Assembly (NCBI RefSeq): GCF_013408425.1 | Contig: NZ_JACBYV010000001.1 | Span: 1-64,000, forward strand | Direction: 5' to 3' | Length of the DNA stretch: 64,000 nucleotides | Source of the DNA: Pseudomonas flavescens | GTDB taxonomy: Bacteria > Pseudomonadota > Gammaproteobacteria > Pseudomonadales > Pseudomonadaceae | In this document: one piece after another, positions 42,821 through 53,147 of the stretch | Layout: each line of letters opens with the position of its first letter | Numbering within the stretch: the stretch's first letter is position 1 | The notes under the pieces: model-generated | The model's database searches: none | The model's input: the letters and a program-made list of their open reading frames with translations, nothing else | Told to the model about the DNA's origin: nothing | Position numbers and translations under genes: made by a program

Positions 42821-45043
42821 ATGAGCGATAAAATCATCGGCGTCGCCCAGCGGCGCGTAGAAGGTCGTCAGAAGGTCAGTGGCGCGGCGTTGTATGCCGC
42901 GGATCATCATCTGGACGGTCAGCTTTACGCCTATGGCGTTTACAGCAGCATTTCCAGCGGGCGAATTTTGGCGGTTCACGACGAGCAGGCGCGGCGCATG
43001 CCCGGTGTCGTCGAGGTGCTGCACCATGGCAATTTCCCGCGCCTGCATCGCACGCCCAGTGGCGCCAAGAACCTGATCAAGAACATCCTCACCGCCAGCA
43101 AGGTGGACGAGCACCGGCTGCCCTTCGAGGACGACCGGGTCTATTACCCAGGGCAGTTCGTCGCTCTGGTGGTGGCCGAGAGTTTCGAGCAGGCAAGGGC
43201 AGCGGCCTATCAGGTGAATGTCGATTACCAGGCGGACGAGTCGATCAACAGCCTCGACGACGCATTGCGTACCCGCGGTGCCCGTGCCGGTGGTGGCGGT
43301 CACGAACGTGGTGATCCCGAAGCGGGGTTTCAGCAGGCGGCGCATCGCATCGACGTCACCTACACCACGCCGGTGGAAACCCACAATCCCATGGAGATGC
43401 ATGCCACCACCGCCCATTGGCGCGATGGTCGTCTGTTCGTCTATGAAAGCAGCCAGGGGGTGGTCAACCACCGCAACGTGCTGGCCAATGTCTTCGACCT
43501 GTCCACCGATCAGGTCGAGGTACTGGCGCCTTACATCGGCTCCGGTTTCGGCGCCAAGCTGTGGCCATGGCCGCACTCCATCGCCGCCTGCGCGGCTGCC
43601 AGGGTTACCAAGCGGCCGGTGCAACTGATGTTGCCGCGCGAGCAGATGTTCACCACCGTCGGCCACCGCCCGGAAACTCGCCAGCGCATGCGCCTGGCTA
43701 CCAATGGCGAAGGCAGACTGGTGTCGATCCGTCACGAGTCCTACAACAGCACCTCGACCCTGGATAACTACACCGAGACCTGCGGCGGGGTGACCAAGAG
43801 TCTGTATTCCTGCCCGAACGTGCTGGTCAGCCACAGCATGGGCCAGGTGAATCGCGGTACGCCGACCTCCATGCGCGCACCCGGAGCGGCCCCCGGGTTG
43901 TTCGCCCTGGAGTCGGCCATCGATGAGATCGCCCTGGCCAGCGGCGTCGATCCGCTGGTGTTCCGTCAGAACAACCTGGCAAGCAAAGACGAAAGCACCA
44001 ACCTGCCGTGGTCCAGCAACCACCTGCCGGAAGCCATCGAGAAGGCTGCCGAGCGCTTTGGCTGGCACCAGCGCGATGCGGCCGTCGGCGCCATGCGCGA
44101 GGGTGACGAACTGATCGGTTACGGGGTGGGCGCCTGCAACTGGGAGGCTTTTCAGGTGGCGACCGATGCGCGGGTGATCCTCCGCGCCGATGGTCGCGCG
44201 CTGGTGCAGTGCGGCCTGCAGGACATCGGCACCGGCACCTACACGATCATCGCGCAGACGGTCGCTGAACTGACCGGCTTGCCGATGGATCGCGTCGAGG
44301 TGCAACTGGGCAATTCGTCGTTCCCGCCCGGCGCCCTGTCCGGCGGTTCCTGGGTGACGGCCAGCCTGATGCCTGCCGTCGCCGGCGCGACTCGCCAGGC
44401 GCTGGACACGTTGCGCGAGTATGCGGTGATGAACGACGGTCCTTTCGCTGGCCAGGACCCACAGAGCATCGAACTGGGGGAAAACGGGCAGTTGAGCAAG
44501 GGCGGCGTGAATGCCAGCTTTGCCGATGTACTGACCCGTCAGCGTCTGTCACGGGCCGAGGCGACTTACCACAGCGGTGCCTCGGAGAACGACAAGTACT
44601 CCTTCCGTTCCTTTGGCGTGCACTTCGTCGAAGTGCGCTGGGACCCGGGCATCTCGCGTCTGCGGGTTGCGCGGGTGGTCAGCGCCATCGACGTCGGCAA
44701 GGTGGTCAACCCACTGGCGGCGCGCAATCAGGTCGAGGGCGCGATCATCATGGGCATCGGCATGGCGCTGTTCGAGGCGGCCGAGCACGACCCGCGCAAT
44801 GGCCTGCCGGTGAACAACAACTTCGCCGAATACATGGTGCCGGTGCATGGTGATCAGCCGGATATCGACGTGCTGTTGCTCGACTACCCGGATTACCAAC
44901 TTGGCGAATTCGGTGCCCGCGGCATTGGCGAGATCGGTGTGACGGGGCTGGCTGCCGCCGTCGCCAACGCGGTGTATCACGCAACGGGGCGGCGCATTCG
45001 CAGCCTGCCCATCACCAAGGAAAAACTGATGGCCACCCGTTAA
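42821..45043 (+). CDS. Periplasmic aldehyde oxidoreductase, molybdenum-cofactor subunit (PaoC-like)
   Basis: 740 residues of the xanthine dehydrogenase large-subunit family. Blocks: RVEGRQKVSGAALYAAD at the start, THNPMEMHATTAHW, GSGFGAKLWPWPHS, MRAPGAAPGLFALESAIDE and GARGIGEIGVTGLAAA, in which E704 is the catalytic base. No signal peptide; it is carried through Tat with the PaoA-like subunit. AGGAG is 6 nt before ATG 42821. It oxidises aldehydes to carboxylic acids; the substrate range is not readable. Confidence 0.93.
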   Translation: MSDKIIGVAQRRVEGRQKVSGAALYAADHHLDGQLYAYGVYSSISSGRILAVHDEQARRMPGVVEVLHHGNFPRLHRTPSGAKNLIKNILTASKVDEHRLPFEDDRVYYPGQFVALVVAESFEQARAAAYQVNVDYQADESINSLDDALRTRGARAGGGGHERGDPEAGFQQAAHRIDVTYTTPVETHNPMEMHATTAHWRDGRLFVYESSQGVVNHRNVLANVFDLSTDQVEVLAPYIGSGFGAKLWPWPHSIAACAAARVTKRPVQLMLPREQMFTTVGHRPETRQRMRLATNGEGRLVSIRHESYNSTSTLDNYTETCGGVTKSLYSCPNVLVSHSMGQVNRGTPTSMRAPGAAPGLFALESAIDEIALASGVDPLVFRQNNLASKDESTNLPWSSNHLPEAIEKAAERFGWHQRDAAVGAMREGDELIGYGVGACNWEAFQVATDARVILRADGRALVQCGLQDIGTGTYTIIAQTVAELTGLPMDRVEVQLGNSSFPPGALSGGSWVTASLMPAVAGATRQALDTLREYAVMNDGPFAGQDPQSIELGENGQLSKGGVNASFADVLTRQRLSRAEATYHSGASENDKYSFRSFGVHFVEVRWDPGISRLRVARVVSAIDVGKVVNPLAARNQVEGAIIMGIGMALFEAAEHDPRNGLPVNNNFAEYMVPVHGDQPDIDVLLLDYPDYQLGEFGARGIGEIGVTGLAAAVANAVYHATGRRIRSLPITKEKLMATR

Positions 45044-45116
45044 GGTGGGGTCGAACGAGCGCAGGCTGCCAAGCGGGCGGCCTGCGTTGCCTGGTTGATG
45101 TGGCGAGGTGGTGTAG

Positions 45117-46085
45117 ATGAAGCAGCTTGACCTGCAGGTCGTTCAGCAGGCGCGTGCCTGGTTGGCGGAAGGGCAACCGATCTGGTTGTGCACCGTACTG
45201 TCGACCTTTGGTTCCGCGCCCCGCGCACCCGGCGCGATGCTGGTGGCGTTGCCGTGTGGTTCATTCTGCGGGTCGCTGTCCGGCGGCTGCGTGGAGGAAG
45301 ATTTTCTCGAGCGCGTGGCGGGCGGTTCGTTCGCCACGCGCAATCAGGTGGTGCGCTACGGCGAAGGCGGATTGACGCCGACCCGTGCCTTGCCCTGTGG
45401 CGGTGTGCTGGATGTGCTGGTCGAGTACATCGAGCCTGGTGCTGCTGCCGAGGCGATGCTGGCGCAGGTCGAGCATGCACTCGGCGGCGGTGAACTGCTG
45501 ATCCGCGATGTGCCGCTGGGCAATGGGGTCGGCGAGTGCCGGCCGGGCAGCATGAGCGATACGAAGATCCAGCGCGGCGAGGAACATGTGTCGATCCGCA
45601 TGGGTGCCGTGCTGCGGGTGATACTGGCGGGGTGGTCGCCGGTTGCCGAGTTCTGCGCCAGCTTTGCGCTGTCCCTCGGTTACGAGGTGATCCTCTGCGA
45701 TCCGCGGCCCGAGGTGATCGCCGAGGTGAGCCTGCCAGGCATGCAGGTGCTCGAACTGCTGCCGGCCCGTTTCATCGCCGAGCAGGGCGCCCACCGCGCC
45801 ACCGCGGTGCTGGCCTTGACCCATGATCCGCGCATGGACGATCTGACGCTTATCGAAGCCGTGCGTACCGATGCCTTCTACATCGGTGCCATGGGCTCGC
45901 AACGCACCAGTGGCAAGCGCCTGGAGCGGCTGGCCCGTCTGGGCGGCCTGACGCCTGACGAGATGCAGCGGATTCACGCGCCAATCGGTTTGCAACTGGG
46001 CAGCAAGTCGCCGGCGGAAATCGCCCTGGCGACCATGGCCGATGTGCTCAGGGTCGCCAACGGCATCGACCGGGGGGCGCTGTAG
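45117..46085 (+). CDS. XdhC/CoxI-family molybdoenzyme maturation factor (PaoD-like)
   Basis: 322 residues: N-terminal XdhC domain (CTVLSTFGSAPRAPGAMLVA, SGGCVEEDFL) and C-terminal Rossmann-type domain (VILAGWSPVAEFCASFALSL, YIGAMGSQRTSGKRLERLA). Family members bind the molybdenum cofactor and help sulfurate and insert it into the apo-enzyme. Located directly after the Mo-subunit gene and two bases before the MobA-like gene, as expected for a dedicated chaperone. Confidence 0.92.
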   Translation: MKQLDLQVVQQARAWLAEGQPIWLCTVLSTFGSAPRAPGAMLVALPCGSFCGSLSGGCVEEDFLERVAGGSFATRNQVVRYGEGGLTPTRALPCGGVLDVLVEYIEPGAAAEAMLAQVEHALGGGELLIRDVPLGNGVGECRPGSMSDTKIQRGEEHVSIRMGAVLRVILAGWSPVAEFCASFALSLGYEVILCDPRPEVIAEVSLPGMQVLELLPARFIAEQGAHRATAVLALTHDPRMDDLTLIEAVRTDAFYIGAMGSQRTSGKRLERLARLGGLTPDEMQRIHAPIGLQLGSKSPAEIALATMADVLRVANGIDRGAL

Positions 46086-46087
46086 CC

Positions 46088-46633
46088 ATGCTCTCGAACG
46101 CTCCCGTGGTGATCGTGCTGGCGGCGGGTCGCGGCTCGCGCTTCCGGGCCTCCGGGGGGACGTCGAACAAGCTGCACGCCGATCTGCACGGCAAGCCGGT
46201 TCTCGAGCATGTGCTGACGGCAGTCGAACGCGCCGGGCTCGCCGTTCACGTGGTACATAGTGCTCCTGGCGATGGCATGGCCGATTCGATTGCCGAAGGC
46301 GTGCGGGCCACCGCAGGTGCTTCGGGCTGGCTGGTGCTGCCGGGCGATCTGCCATTGGTGACCGCACAGAGCATCCGCAGTGTGGCCGCTGCCCTGGCGG
46401 AGAGTGCCGTGGTGGTGCCGGTCTTCGATGGCGCCAAAGGCCATCCGGTGGGGTTCGCTCGCGAGTGCTTCGACGAGCTGATCGCGCTCAGCGGCGAGGC
46501 AGGTGCCGTATCCGTCGTGCAGCGTTACCGTGCTGCGGGGCGCGCGCTGCAACTGCAGCTCGATGATCCGGGCATCCTCACGGACATCGATACCCTCGAG
46601 GACCTGCAGCGCGTGCGCCGGCTGCTCGAATAG
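46088..46633 (+). CDS. MobA-like NTP transferase (molybdenum cofactor cytidylyltransferase type)
   Basis: 181 residues. The nucleotide-binding signature VIVLAAGRGSRFRASGG leads, followed by NKLHADLHGKPVLEHVL with the conserved Lys, WLVLPGDLPLVT with the metal-binding Asp and GHPVGFAREC. By context it forms the MCD form of the cofactor used by xanthine-oxidase-family enzymes, as MocA does, rather than the guanylated form. Starts two bases after the xdhC-like stop. Confidence 0.88.
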   Translation: MLSNAPVVIVLAAGRGSRFRASGGTSNKLHADLHGKPVLEHVLTAVERAGLAVHVVHSAPGDGMADSIAEGVRATAGASGWLVLPGDLPLVTAQSIRSVAAALAESAVVVPVFDGAKGHPVGFARECFDELIALSGEAGAVSVVQRYRAAGRALQLQLDDPGILTDIDTLEDLQRVRRLLE

Positions 46634-46663
46634 GGCGTCGTGCAGGCTGGCAAAGGTGATCGA

Positions 46664-46691
46664 CGAACGACGACCTGCGGGTCGTCGTTCG
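46664..46691. terminator. Convergent hairpin between the molybdoenzyme operon and the porin gene
   Basis: Perfect 12-bp arms CGAACGACGACC / GGTCGTCGTTCG with a TGCG loop. It lacks a long T run, but its place between two convergent genes fits a bidirectional 3' end. Confidence 0.65.
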
Positions 46692-46704
46692 CCTTGCGGC
46701 TGCC

Positions 46705-47961
46705 TTACAGAATGCTCAGCGGGTATTCGACGAAGGCGCGAATCTCGTTGAGGTCCGGGCCGACATCATTGCTGGAGCGGTAGATGGAGTTGCGCAGGCG
46801 CACGGAGAGGTCTTTGACCGCACCGTTCTGCACGGTGTAGCTGACCTGGTTGAACAGCTCGCGCTCCGTGCCTTCCTTGTCGCCGCCGGTGTCGATGTTG
46901 TCGCCACGCACATAGGCGAACTTGTAGCGCAGGCCCGGTACGCCATAGCCGGCGAAGTCCAGCTCGTAGCTGGCTTGCCAGGAGCGTTCATCCTTCAGGT
47001 TGAAGTCCGAGTAGTAGGAGTTGGCCAGGTAGACGCTGCTGCCGCCATCGCCGTAGTCATAGGCATAGCCGGCGTCGCCGGTGTTTCTCTGATGGGCGAT
47101 GATGAAGGCGTGGTAGCCGACGCTGTATTTCGCCGCGAGGCTCCAGATGGTATTGCGGTCGTTGCGCCCGTCGCCGCCGAAATCCAGCGCTGCGGCTGAG
47201 TTGTCGTCGTAGTCGGTGCGGTACAGGTTGAAATCGAAGTTGAGCGCCTGGTTATCGCTCAGCGCCGTGGTGTAGTTGAGGTTGGCGTAGTACTTCTCGT
47301 AAACGTCTTCCACATCCGAGTGATACAGCGCGGCGCTCAGGTTGTCGGTGAGGGCGTAGCTGCCACCCAGCACATCGATGTTCTTCAGGCGGTTCGGGTC
47401 CCGCGCCGGGTCGCCCATCGGGCTGTCGGCGGTGAAGCGACCGGCGTTCAGTTCGAGGCCCTGCACTTCGTTGCTGGTGACCAGCGTGCCGGTGAACGAT
47501 TGCGGCAGCAGACGGCTGTCGTCATGGGCGAGTACTGGCAAGGACGGGAACTGGTTGCCGTAACGGACCACCGTGTTGGAGAAGCGCAGCTTGACCGCCG
47601 CGCCCGCCTGGGAAAGATCGTCGACTGGGCGGCCATCACCGTCGGTGTCGAAGAAGGCGCTGTAATTGCGGCCGCGACCGCTGTCCAGCTTGACCCCGAG
47701 CAGGCCGAAGGCATCCACGCCTACACCGACGGTGCCCTGTGTGAAGCCGGACTCGAAGGTGGTGATGAAGCCCTGGCCCCATACCTTGGCATCGGGGGCG
47801 CTGTTCTTGAAGTCGCGGTTGAAGTACGCATTGCGCAACAGCAGTTTCAGGCTGCTGTCGGCGATGAACCCGTTGGATTCGGATTGTTCACTGGCCTGGG
47901 CCAGTGGAATGCCTGCTGCCAGGCACGCACAGACGAGTGCGAGTTTCTTGTGCTTGAACAT
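46705..47961 (-). CDS. OprD-family outer-membrane porin
   Basis: 418 residues with a signal peptide (MFKHKKLALVCACLAAGIPL, cut after AQA) and the OprD pattern: DSSLKLLLRNAYFNRDF at the first strand, GFTQGTVGVGVDAFGLLGVK, LRFSNTVVRYGNQFPSLPVL, and a C terminus of alternating aromatic strands ending VEYPLSIL. OprD-type channels let small carboxylates and amino acids through the outer membrane. The porin may feed the substrate or remove the product of the neighbouring periplasmic oxidoreductase; this is inference from proximity. Confidence 0.93.
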   Translation of the reverse strand: MFKHKKLALVCACLAAGIPLAQASEQSESNGFIADSSLKLLLRNAYFNRDFKNSAPDAKVWGQGFITTFESGFTQGTVGVGVDAFGLLGVKLDSGRGRNYSAFFDTDGDGRPVDDLSQAGAAVKLRFSNTVVRYGNQFPSLPVLAHDDSRLLPQSFTGTLVTSNEVQGLELNAGRFTADSPMGDPARDPNRLKNIDVLGGSYALTDNLSAALYHSDVEDVYEKYYANLNYTTALSDNQALNFDFNLYRTDYDDNSAAALDFGGDGRNDRNTIWSLAAKYSVGYHAFIIAHQRNTGDAGYAYDYGDGGSSVYLANSYYSDFNLKDERSWQASYELDFAGYGVPGLRYKFAYVRGDNIDTGGDKEGTERELFNQVSYTVQNGAVKDLSVRLRNSIYRSSNDVGPDLNEIRAFVEYPLSIL

Positions 47962-48090
47962 GGATGCTCCTAGTCGATTGGCAGGTGTTGAAGTGTTGAT
48001 TCACCATTCCATAAACATAATTATTATTCGCCTGGATATATCGAGGCAGTGCGATAGTTATCATTGGCGCAGGGGCGCGAGCCAACCACA

Positions 48091-48251
48091 GGAGTCGATT
48101 ATTACTATCGATGCAAATGATGCTGAGCAGCAGGTGTTTGCCTATAACATTCGGGGTGATGAACTCATAACCATTGGCTTTCGAGAGAAGCCGGTGGTCT
48201 CTCCAGTTCATCATCCTTTGGTTTCCGCCTCATCATGAGGCGGTTTTTTTT
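48091..48251 (+). other. Candidate small transcript or 45-codon ORF with terminator
   Basis: Within a 600-bp gap. GGAG (48091-48094) is 6 nt before an ATT opening a 45-codon frame (..DANDAEQQVFAYNIRGDEL, ITIGFREKPVVSPVHH..) that stops at TGA 48236. The stop lies inside a strong terminator, CCGCCTCA / TGAGGCGG with TCA loop and eight T (48225-48251). The composition looks coding, but there is no ATG/GTG/TTG start in place. It may be a gene remnant, a non-canonical start, or a small RNA. The rest of the gap (47962-48090, 48252-48557) shows AT-rich upstream sequence and no gene. Confidence 0.4.
48225..48251 (+). terminator. Strong rho-independent terminator in the porin/phosphoesterase gap
   Basis: 8-bp perfect stem, 3-nt loop and T8. 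No annotated gene lies directly upstream on this strand, so it must end an unrecognised transcript. Confidence 0.85.
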
Positions 48252-48557
48252 GCCCGCAGAAAAGTGGGTGAATTAATACGGAAGTTTGCTTTGTGCTGTT
48301 TCTCATTGGAATGGGCAATACAGTTGGTGCTGATTCATGCTAGGTCGCGGTATTGACAGTTGAATGTTGTTATTGATGACTGCTGCTCATGAGGGTATTC
48401 GTTTGTTGATACTTTATTTGCGCCGCTTTTATCTTTATAGAGAGTCTGTTTGATTAATCCTGTCGCAAAGGCTTACAGGAAAAAGCGGCACCCCGTTGTG
48501 CTGTCGAGGTCACATGAGGCCGCAGCCGATTCACCTTCTGAACAAGCGAGATAAACC

Positions 48558-49682
48558 GTGTTTCACCTGATCACGGGCCTCATAGCCCTCTATGTATTCT
48601 GGCGAATGATCTGCATCCAGCGTTGGTCGCGCCCCGTCAAAGCTCTGTTGGGCGTGCTGATCCTGCTGGTTGCCGAGCACCATCTGATTACCCGCAGCTT
48701 CTTCGGTAGCATGGCTTCCCCGGAAATTCCGGGCGAGGTACTGATGTTATTGGGCTGGGCATTCGGTGCGCTGATCGTCAGCGCGCTGGTGCTGCTGGTG
48801 CTGGATTTCACTGCGCTGGTCTTCGCTCGGGCTGGCGCCGTCGGCCGTGCCGCCAAGGCGCCGGGTTTACGGGCAGGCGTTGGGGCGGCCGCCATGTTGC
48901 TGTCGGCCTTTGGCGTCTGGCAGGCGGTGCGGGTGCCGGATGTGCGCGACGTCGAGATCGAGCTGGCCCAGTTGCCGTCCGAACTGGATGGCCTGCAGTT
49001 GGTGCAGCTCACCGATCTGCACGCCAGCCGACTTCTGCAGCGCCCGTGGATGGAAGCAGTCGTCGCCAAGGCCAACGCGTTGCAGCCGGATCTGATGCTG
49101 ATCACCGGCGATCTGGTGGATGGCACCGTCGCTGCCCGCGAGCAGGATGTCGAGCCGCTGCGTGATCTGCGTGCACGGCTTGGCGTGTACGCGATTCCCG
49201 GCAACCACGAGTACTACGCCGAATATCAGAACTGGCTTGGCCACTTCGAATCCCTGGGGCTGCCCATGCTGCTCAACGAGCACGTGACCATCGAGGACGC
49301 GGGTGCCAGCCTGGTGCTGGCCGGCATCACCGATCCGGCCGCCAGCCGCTTCGGCCAGCCGCTGCCCGACATCGAGGCCGCACTCGCCGGGGTGCCTCAG
49401 GAGGCGGCGGTGATCCTGCTCAGCCATCGGCCACTGGCGGCGTCGGGCAATGCCCTGGCCGGTGCCGATCTGCAGTTGTCCGGTCACACCCACGGTGGTC
49501 AGGTACTGGGTATGCACTGGGTCACTCAGGCGTTCAACGAGGGCTACGTGTCCGGGCTGTACACGGTGGGTGATATGCGTCTGTACGTCAGCAATGGCGC
49601 CGGGCTGTGGAATGGCTTTCCGCTGCGCCTGGGCAAACCGTCGGAGATCACCCGAATCACCTTGCGTGCGGCCAAGGGGTAG
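48558..49682 (+). CDS. Membrane-anchored metallophosphoesterase (YaeI/YkuE type)
   Basis: 374 residues. Three to four N-terminal hydrophobic segments (to about residue 128) are followed by a calcineurin-like domain with the full metal set: LTDLHASR, ITGDLVDG, IPGNHEYY, LLSHRPLA and SGHTHGGQ. Homologues of this layout hydrolyse phospholipid or UDP-sugar phosphoesters at the membrane. Single gene followed by a convergent hairpin. Confidence 0.9.
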   Translation: MFHLITGLIALYVFWRMICIQRWSRPVKALLGVLILLVAEHHLITRSFFGSMASPEIPGEVLMLLGWAFGALIVSALVLLVLDFTALVFARAGAVGRAAKAPGLRAGVGAAAMLLSAFGVWQAVRVPDVRDVEIELAQLPSELDGLQLVQLTDLHASRLLQRPWMEAVVAKANALQPDLMLITGDLVDGTVAAREQDVEPLRDLRARLGVYAIPGNHEYYAEYQNWLGHFESLGLPMLLNEHVTIEDAGASLVLAGITDPAASRFGQPLPDIEAALAGVPQEAAVILLSHRPLAASGNALAGADLQLSGHTHGGQVLGMHWVTQAFNEGYVSGLYTVGDMRLYVSNGAGLWNGFPLRLGKPSEITRITLRAAKG

Positions 49683-49695
49683 CTTCAAGCGAGTG

Positions 49696-49723
49696 AGCGA
49701 GCCGTCGCTATCGACGGCTCGCT
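49696..49723. terminator. Bidirectional hairpin between convergent genes
   Basis: Perfect 12-bp arms AGCGAGCCGTCG / CGACGGCTCGCT with a CTAT loop, midway between the phosphoesterase and cupin stops. Confidence 0.7.
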
Positions 49724-49731
49724 GCCTTGCC

Positions 49732-50238
49732 CTACTGCGCAGAAGTGGCTTGTGGCGGCGTCGCGTACTGCTCGTCCGAGACCTTTTCCATCCACTCGGC
49801 GACCTTGCCGTCCAACTCTTCGGCAATGGCGATGTGGCTCATCGCCGTGGTGGCGGTCGCGCCATGCCAATGTTTGACCCCCGGCGCGATCCACACGGTA
49901 TCGCCTGGGCGGATTTCCCGCCGCGGACCATTCCAGTTCTGCACGTAGCCCACGCCGCTGACCACGATCAGCGTCTGCCCGAGTGGGTGGCTGTGCCAGG
50001 CGGTGCGTGCACCGGGTTCGAAGGTGACCGTGCCGCCACTGACCCGCGCGGCATCGCTGCCCTTGAACGGCGCATCCAGGCGGACGTTACCGGTGAAGTA
50101 TTCGGCGGGTACCTGCACGGACGGCTGCTCGCCAGCTCGTGCGATACGGATATCGGTGGCTTCCTGCGCGTCTGCGCTGAGGCTGCCCACCGATAGCGCG
50201 GCAGCTGTTACCAACGCTCTGGTTCGACGTGCACTCAT
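49732..50238 (-). CDS. Secreted cupin-domain protein
   Basis: 168 residues: signal peptide ([20 protein letters not shown], cut after ADA) and one cupin. Metal ligands are visible in [17 protein letters not shown] and in [11 protein letters not shown]. This subgroup includes mandelonitrile-lyase-like and other small secreted cupins of mostly unknown activity. Start at ATG 50238 with GAGGAG upstream; the longer in-frame extension overlaps the flavodoxin gene and is not family-like. Last gene of a minus-strand cluster. Confidence 0.88.
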   Translation of the reverse strand: MSARRTRALVTAAALSVGSLSADAQEATDIRIARAGEQPSVQVPAEYFTGNVRLDAPFKGSDAARVSGGTVTFEPGARTAWHSHPLGQTLIVVSGVGYVQNWNGPRREIRPGDTVWIAPGVKHWHGATATTAMSHIAIAEELDGKVAEWMEKVSDEQYATPPQATSAQ

Positions 50239-50275
50239 GTCGTATCTCCTCAATCGATGAATGGGTGAGGGCGTT

Positions 50276-50869
50276 TCAGCCGCTGATCCCGGCGGTGTCG
50301 AGCCAGCGGTTGACGCGCTCCATGGTGCGGCGCTCCTGATCGGCTTCCAGGCTGAAGCCTTCGAGTACCCGCGCACCTCTGGCATGGCTGACGAGGATCG
50401 ATTCGCTGTCCCCCAGCCCATGGCCGCCATGGGTGACGAACGGAATCAGGGTTTTGCCGGAAAGGTCGTGGGCGGCCAGAAAGGAACGGATCACCGCTGG
50501 TGTACTGCCGCCCCAGATCGGAAAACCCAGCAGCAGCGTGTCGTACGAGGCGAGATCCACTTCCATGGAGGCGAGCGCTGGTCGATAGCCACTGCTGCGC
50601 TCCTGACGGGCCTGCTCGACGGTCTGCAGGTAGTCCTCGGGATAGGGTGTGGCCGGCTGGATCTCCAGCAGGTCGGTACTCAGCGTGCGCTGCAGCAGGC
50701 CAGCGATGACGCGGGTATTACCGCTGCGCGAGAAGTACGCCACCAGCAGGCGCGAGCCCTGGCGCTGCATCTCTGCACCCCTGGTGGCCGGGCTGACGCC
50801 AGCGAGAAAGGGCGCGCTGGCGAGCGCGGCGAGCAGCGTGCGGCGCAGTGGGTCGTGAGTATCGCTCAT
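50276..50869 (-). CDS. Flavodoxin-fold protein with twin-arginine-like signal
   Basis: 197 residues. The N terminus [20 protein letters not shown] looks like a Tat-type signal; the flavodoxin fold follows with the FMN phosphate loop [40 protein letters not shown] and [13 protein letters not shown]. Members of this Flavodoxin_4 group are poorly characterised quinone or flavin reductases. ATG 50869 was chosen because the extra 29 residues upstream overlap the aldo/keto reductase end. Between the reductase and cupin genes, same strand. Confidence 0.88.
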   Translation of the reverse strand: MSDTHDPLRRTLLAALASAPFLAGVSPATRGAEMQRQGSRLLVAYFSRSGNTRVIAGLLQRTLSTDLLEIQPATPYPEDYLQTVEQARQERSSGYRPALASMEVDLASYDTLLLGFPIWGGSTPAVIRSFLAAHDLSGKTLIPFVTHGGHGLGDSESILVSHARGARVLEGFSLEADQERRTMERVNRWLDTAGISG

Positions 50870-50885
50870 GTGCGATGCCCGGCCG

Positions 50886-51950
<1,065 letters not shown>

Positions 51951-52011
51951 TTAGTCAGCGGCTGAGGGCAGCACTAGGTAGCAAAGTCGGCATGCTGTCA
52001 TGAGAAGAAAT

Positions 52012-52036
52012 CATGAAATGATCGGATGGTTTCATG
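52012..52036. promoter_or_regulatory. CATGAAA-N11-TTTCATG dyad, candidate LysR-type operator
   Basis: Perfect 7-bp arms with 11-bp spacing, in the gap between the LysR gene and the aldo/keto reductase it precedes. Extra half-site CATGA occurs at 52000. It fits binding of the adjacent LysR protein to switch on the cluster. Confidence 0.5.
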
Positions 52037-52110
52037 AGTCTTGCTCACAAGTTCATGTGCGACGCCGATCTCGCTCGCGGTGGGCAGGGCAGAGGTGGGC
52101 CTGTCGTTAC

Positions 52111-53004
52111 TCAGCCTGGGTGCCGCAACGCATCGATGATCACGCCGAGGGCGCGGGAGTACTGGCGGCGGTTCGGGTAATACAGGTGGTAGCCGGCGAA
52201 CGGCTCGCACCAGTCCTCCAGCACGCGCAGCAGACTGCCGTCGGCCAACTGCTCCTGCACCATGTCGTCGGGCAGGAAGGCCAGCCCGCAGCCAGCGATG
52301 GCAGCGCGCAGTACCGGCGTGCTGCTGTTGAAGGTCCACTGGCCCTCGACGCGGGCCTTCACTTCATGGCCGTCTTTCTCGAAATCCCACTGCAGCAGGC
52401 CACCGTAGGTCGGCAGACGCAGGTTGATGCAGCAGTGCCGGGCCAGGTCCGCAGGGGTGAGAGGGACCTCGTAGCGGGTGAAGTACTCCGGCGAGGCGAC
52501 CACCGCCATGCGCAGGGTCGGGCCGATCGGCACGGCGATCATGTCCTTGGCCACCTGATCGCCGAGGCGCACACCCGCGTCGTATCGCTGCGCCACGATA
52601 TCGGTGAGGGCGTAGTCGACGGTGATTTCCACCTTGATATCCGGGTAGTCGCCAAGCACCTTGTGCAACTTGGGCCAGAGGATGTTGTTGGCGGCGTGTT
52701 CGGAGGTGGTGATACGCAGCGTGCCGACCGGCTTGTCACGAAACTCGCTGACAGCGCTGATCTCCGCCTCGATCTCTTCGAGGCGCGGAGCCACCGTGGC
52801 GTAGAGCCGCTCACCGGCTTCGGTGAGTGCCAGGCTGCGCGTGGTACGGGTCAGCAGGCGAACGCCGAGACGTGTTTCCAGGCTGCGGATGGTGTGACTG
52901 AGCGCCGACTGGGAAACGCCGAGGTGCGCCGCGCCGCGGGTAAAACTGCCCTCCCGGGCAATGACCACGAAGGCCTGCAGGTCGTTGAAATTTTCTCTGG
53001 GCAT
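52111..53004 (-). CDS. LysR-family transcriptional regulator
   Basis: 297 residues. HTH: FNDLQAFVVIAREGSFTRGA, AHLGVSQSALSHTIRSLETR; effector domain from GTLRITTSEHAANNILWPKL onward, of the DsdA/CrgA-like subgroup (the CCINLRLPTYGGLLQWDF block). It lies upstream of, and on the same strand as, the reductase-flavodoxin-cupin cluster and is its likely activator. Inducer unknown. Confidence 0.93.
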   Translation of the reverse strand: MPRENFNDLQAFVVIAREGSFTRGAAHLGVSQSALSHTIRSLETRLGVRLLTRTTRSLALTEAGERLYATVAPRLEEIEAEISAVSEFRDKPVGTLRITTSEHAANNILWPKLHKVLGDYPDIKVEITVDYALTDIVAQRYDAGVRLGDQVAKDMIAVPIGPTLRMAVVASPEYFTRYEVPLTPADLARHCCINLRLPTYGGLLQWDFEKDGHEVKARVEGQWTFNSSTPVLRAAIAGCGLAFLPDDMVQEQLADGSLLRVLEDWCEPFAGYHLYYPNRRQYSRALGVIIDALRHPG

Positions 53005-53147
53005 CTACGATTCGGGCTCGGGAGGAGGATGTTCAGCGCAGCATCATAAGCAGGTCATGGGCGTCTCGTTCAGCGCTAATTTTCTCTTTTGATGTCAGCC
53101 GCAGTATCGGGCAAGCAGCACCGTCGGCCCTCGGCTCGCCGCCGCCG

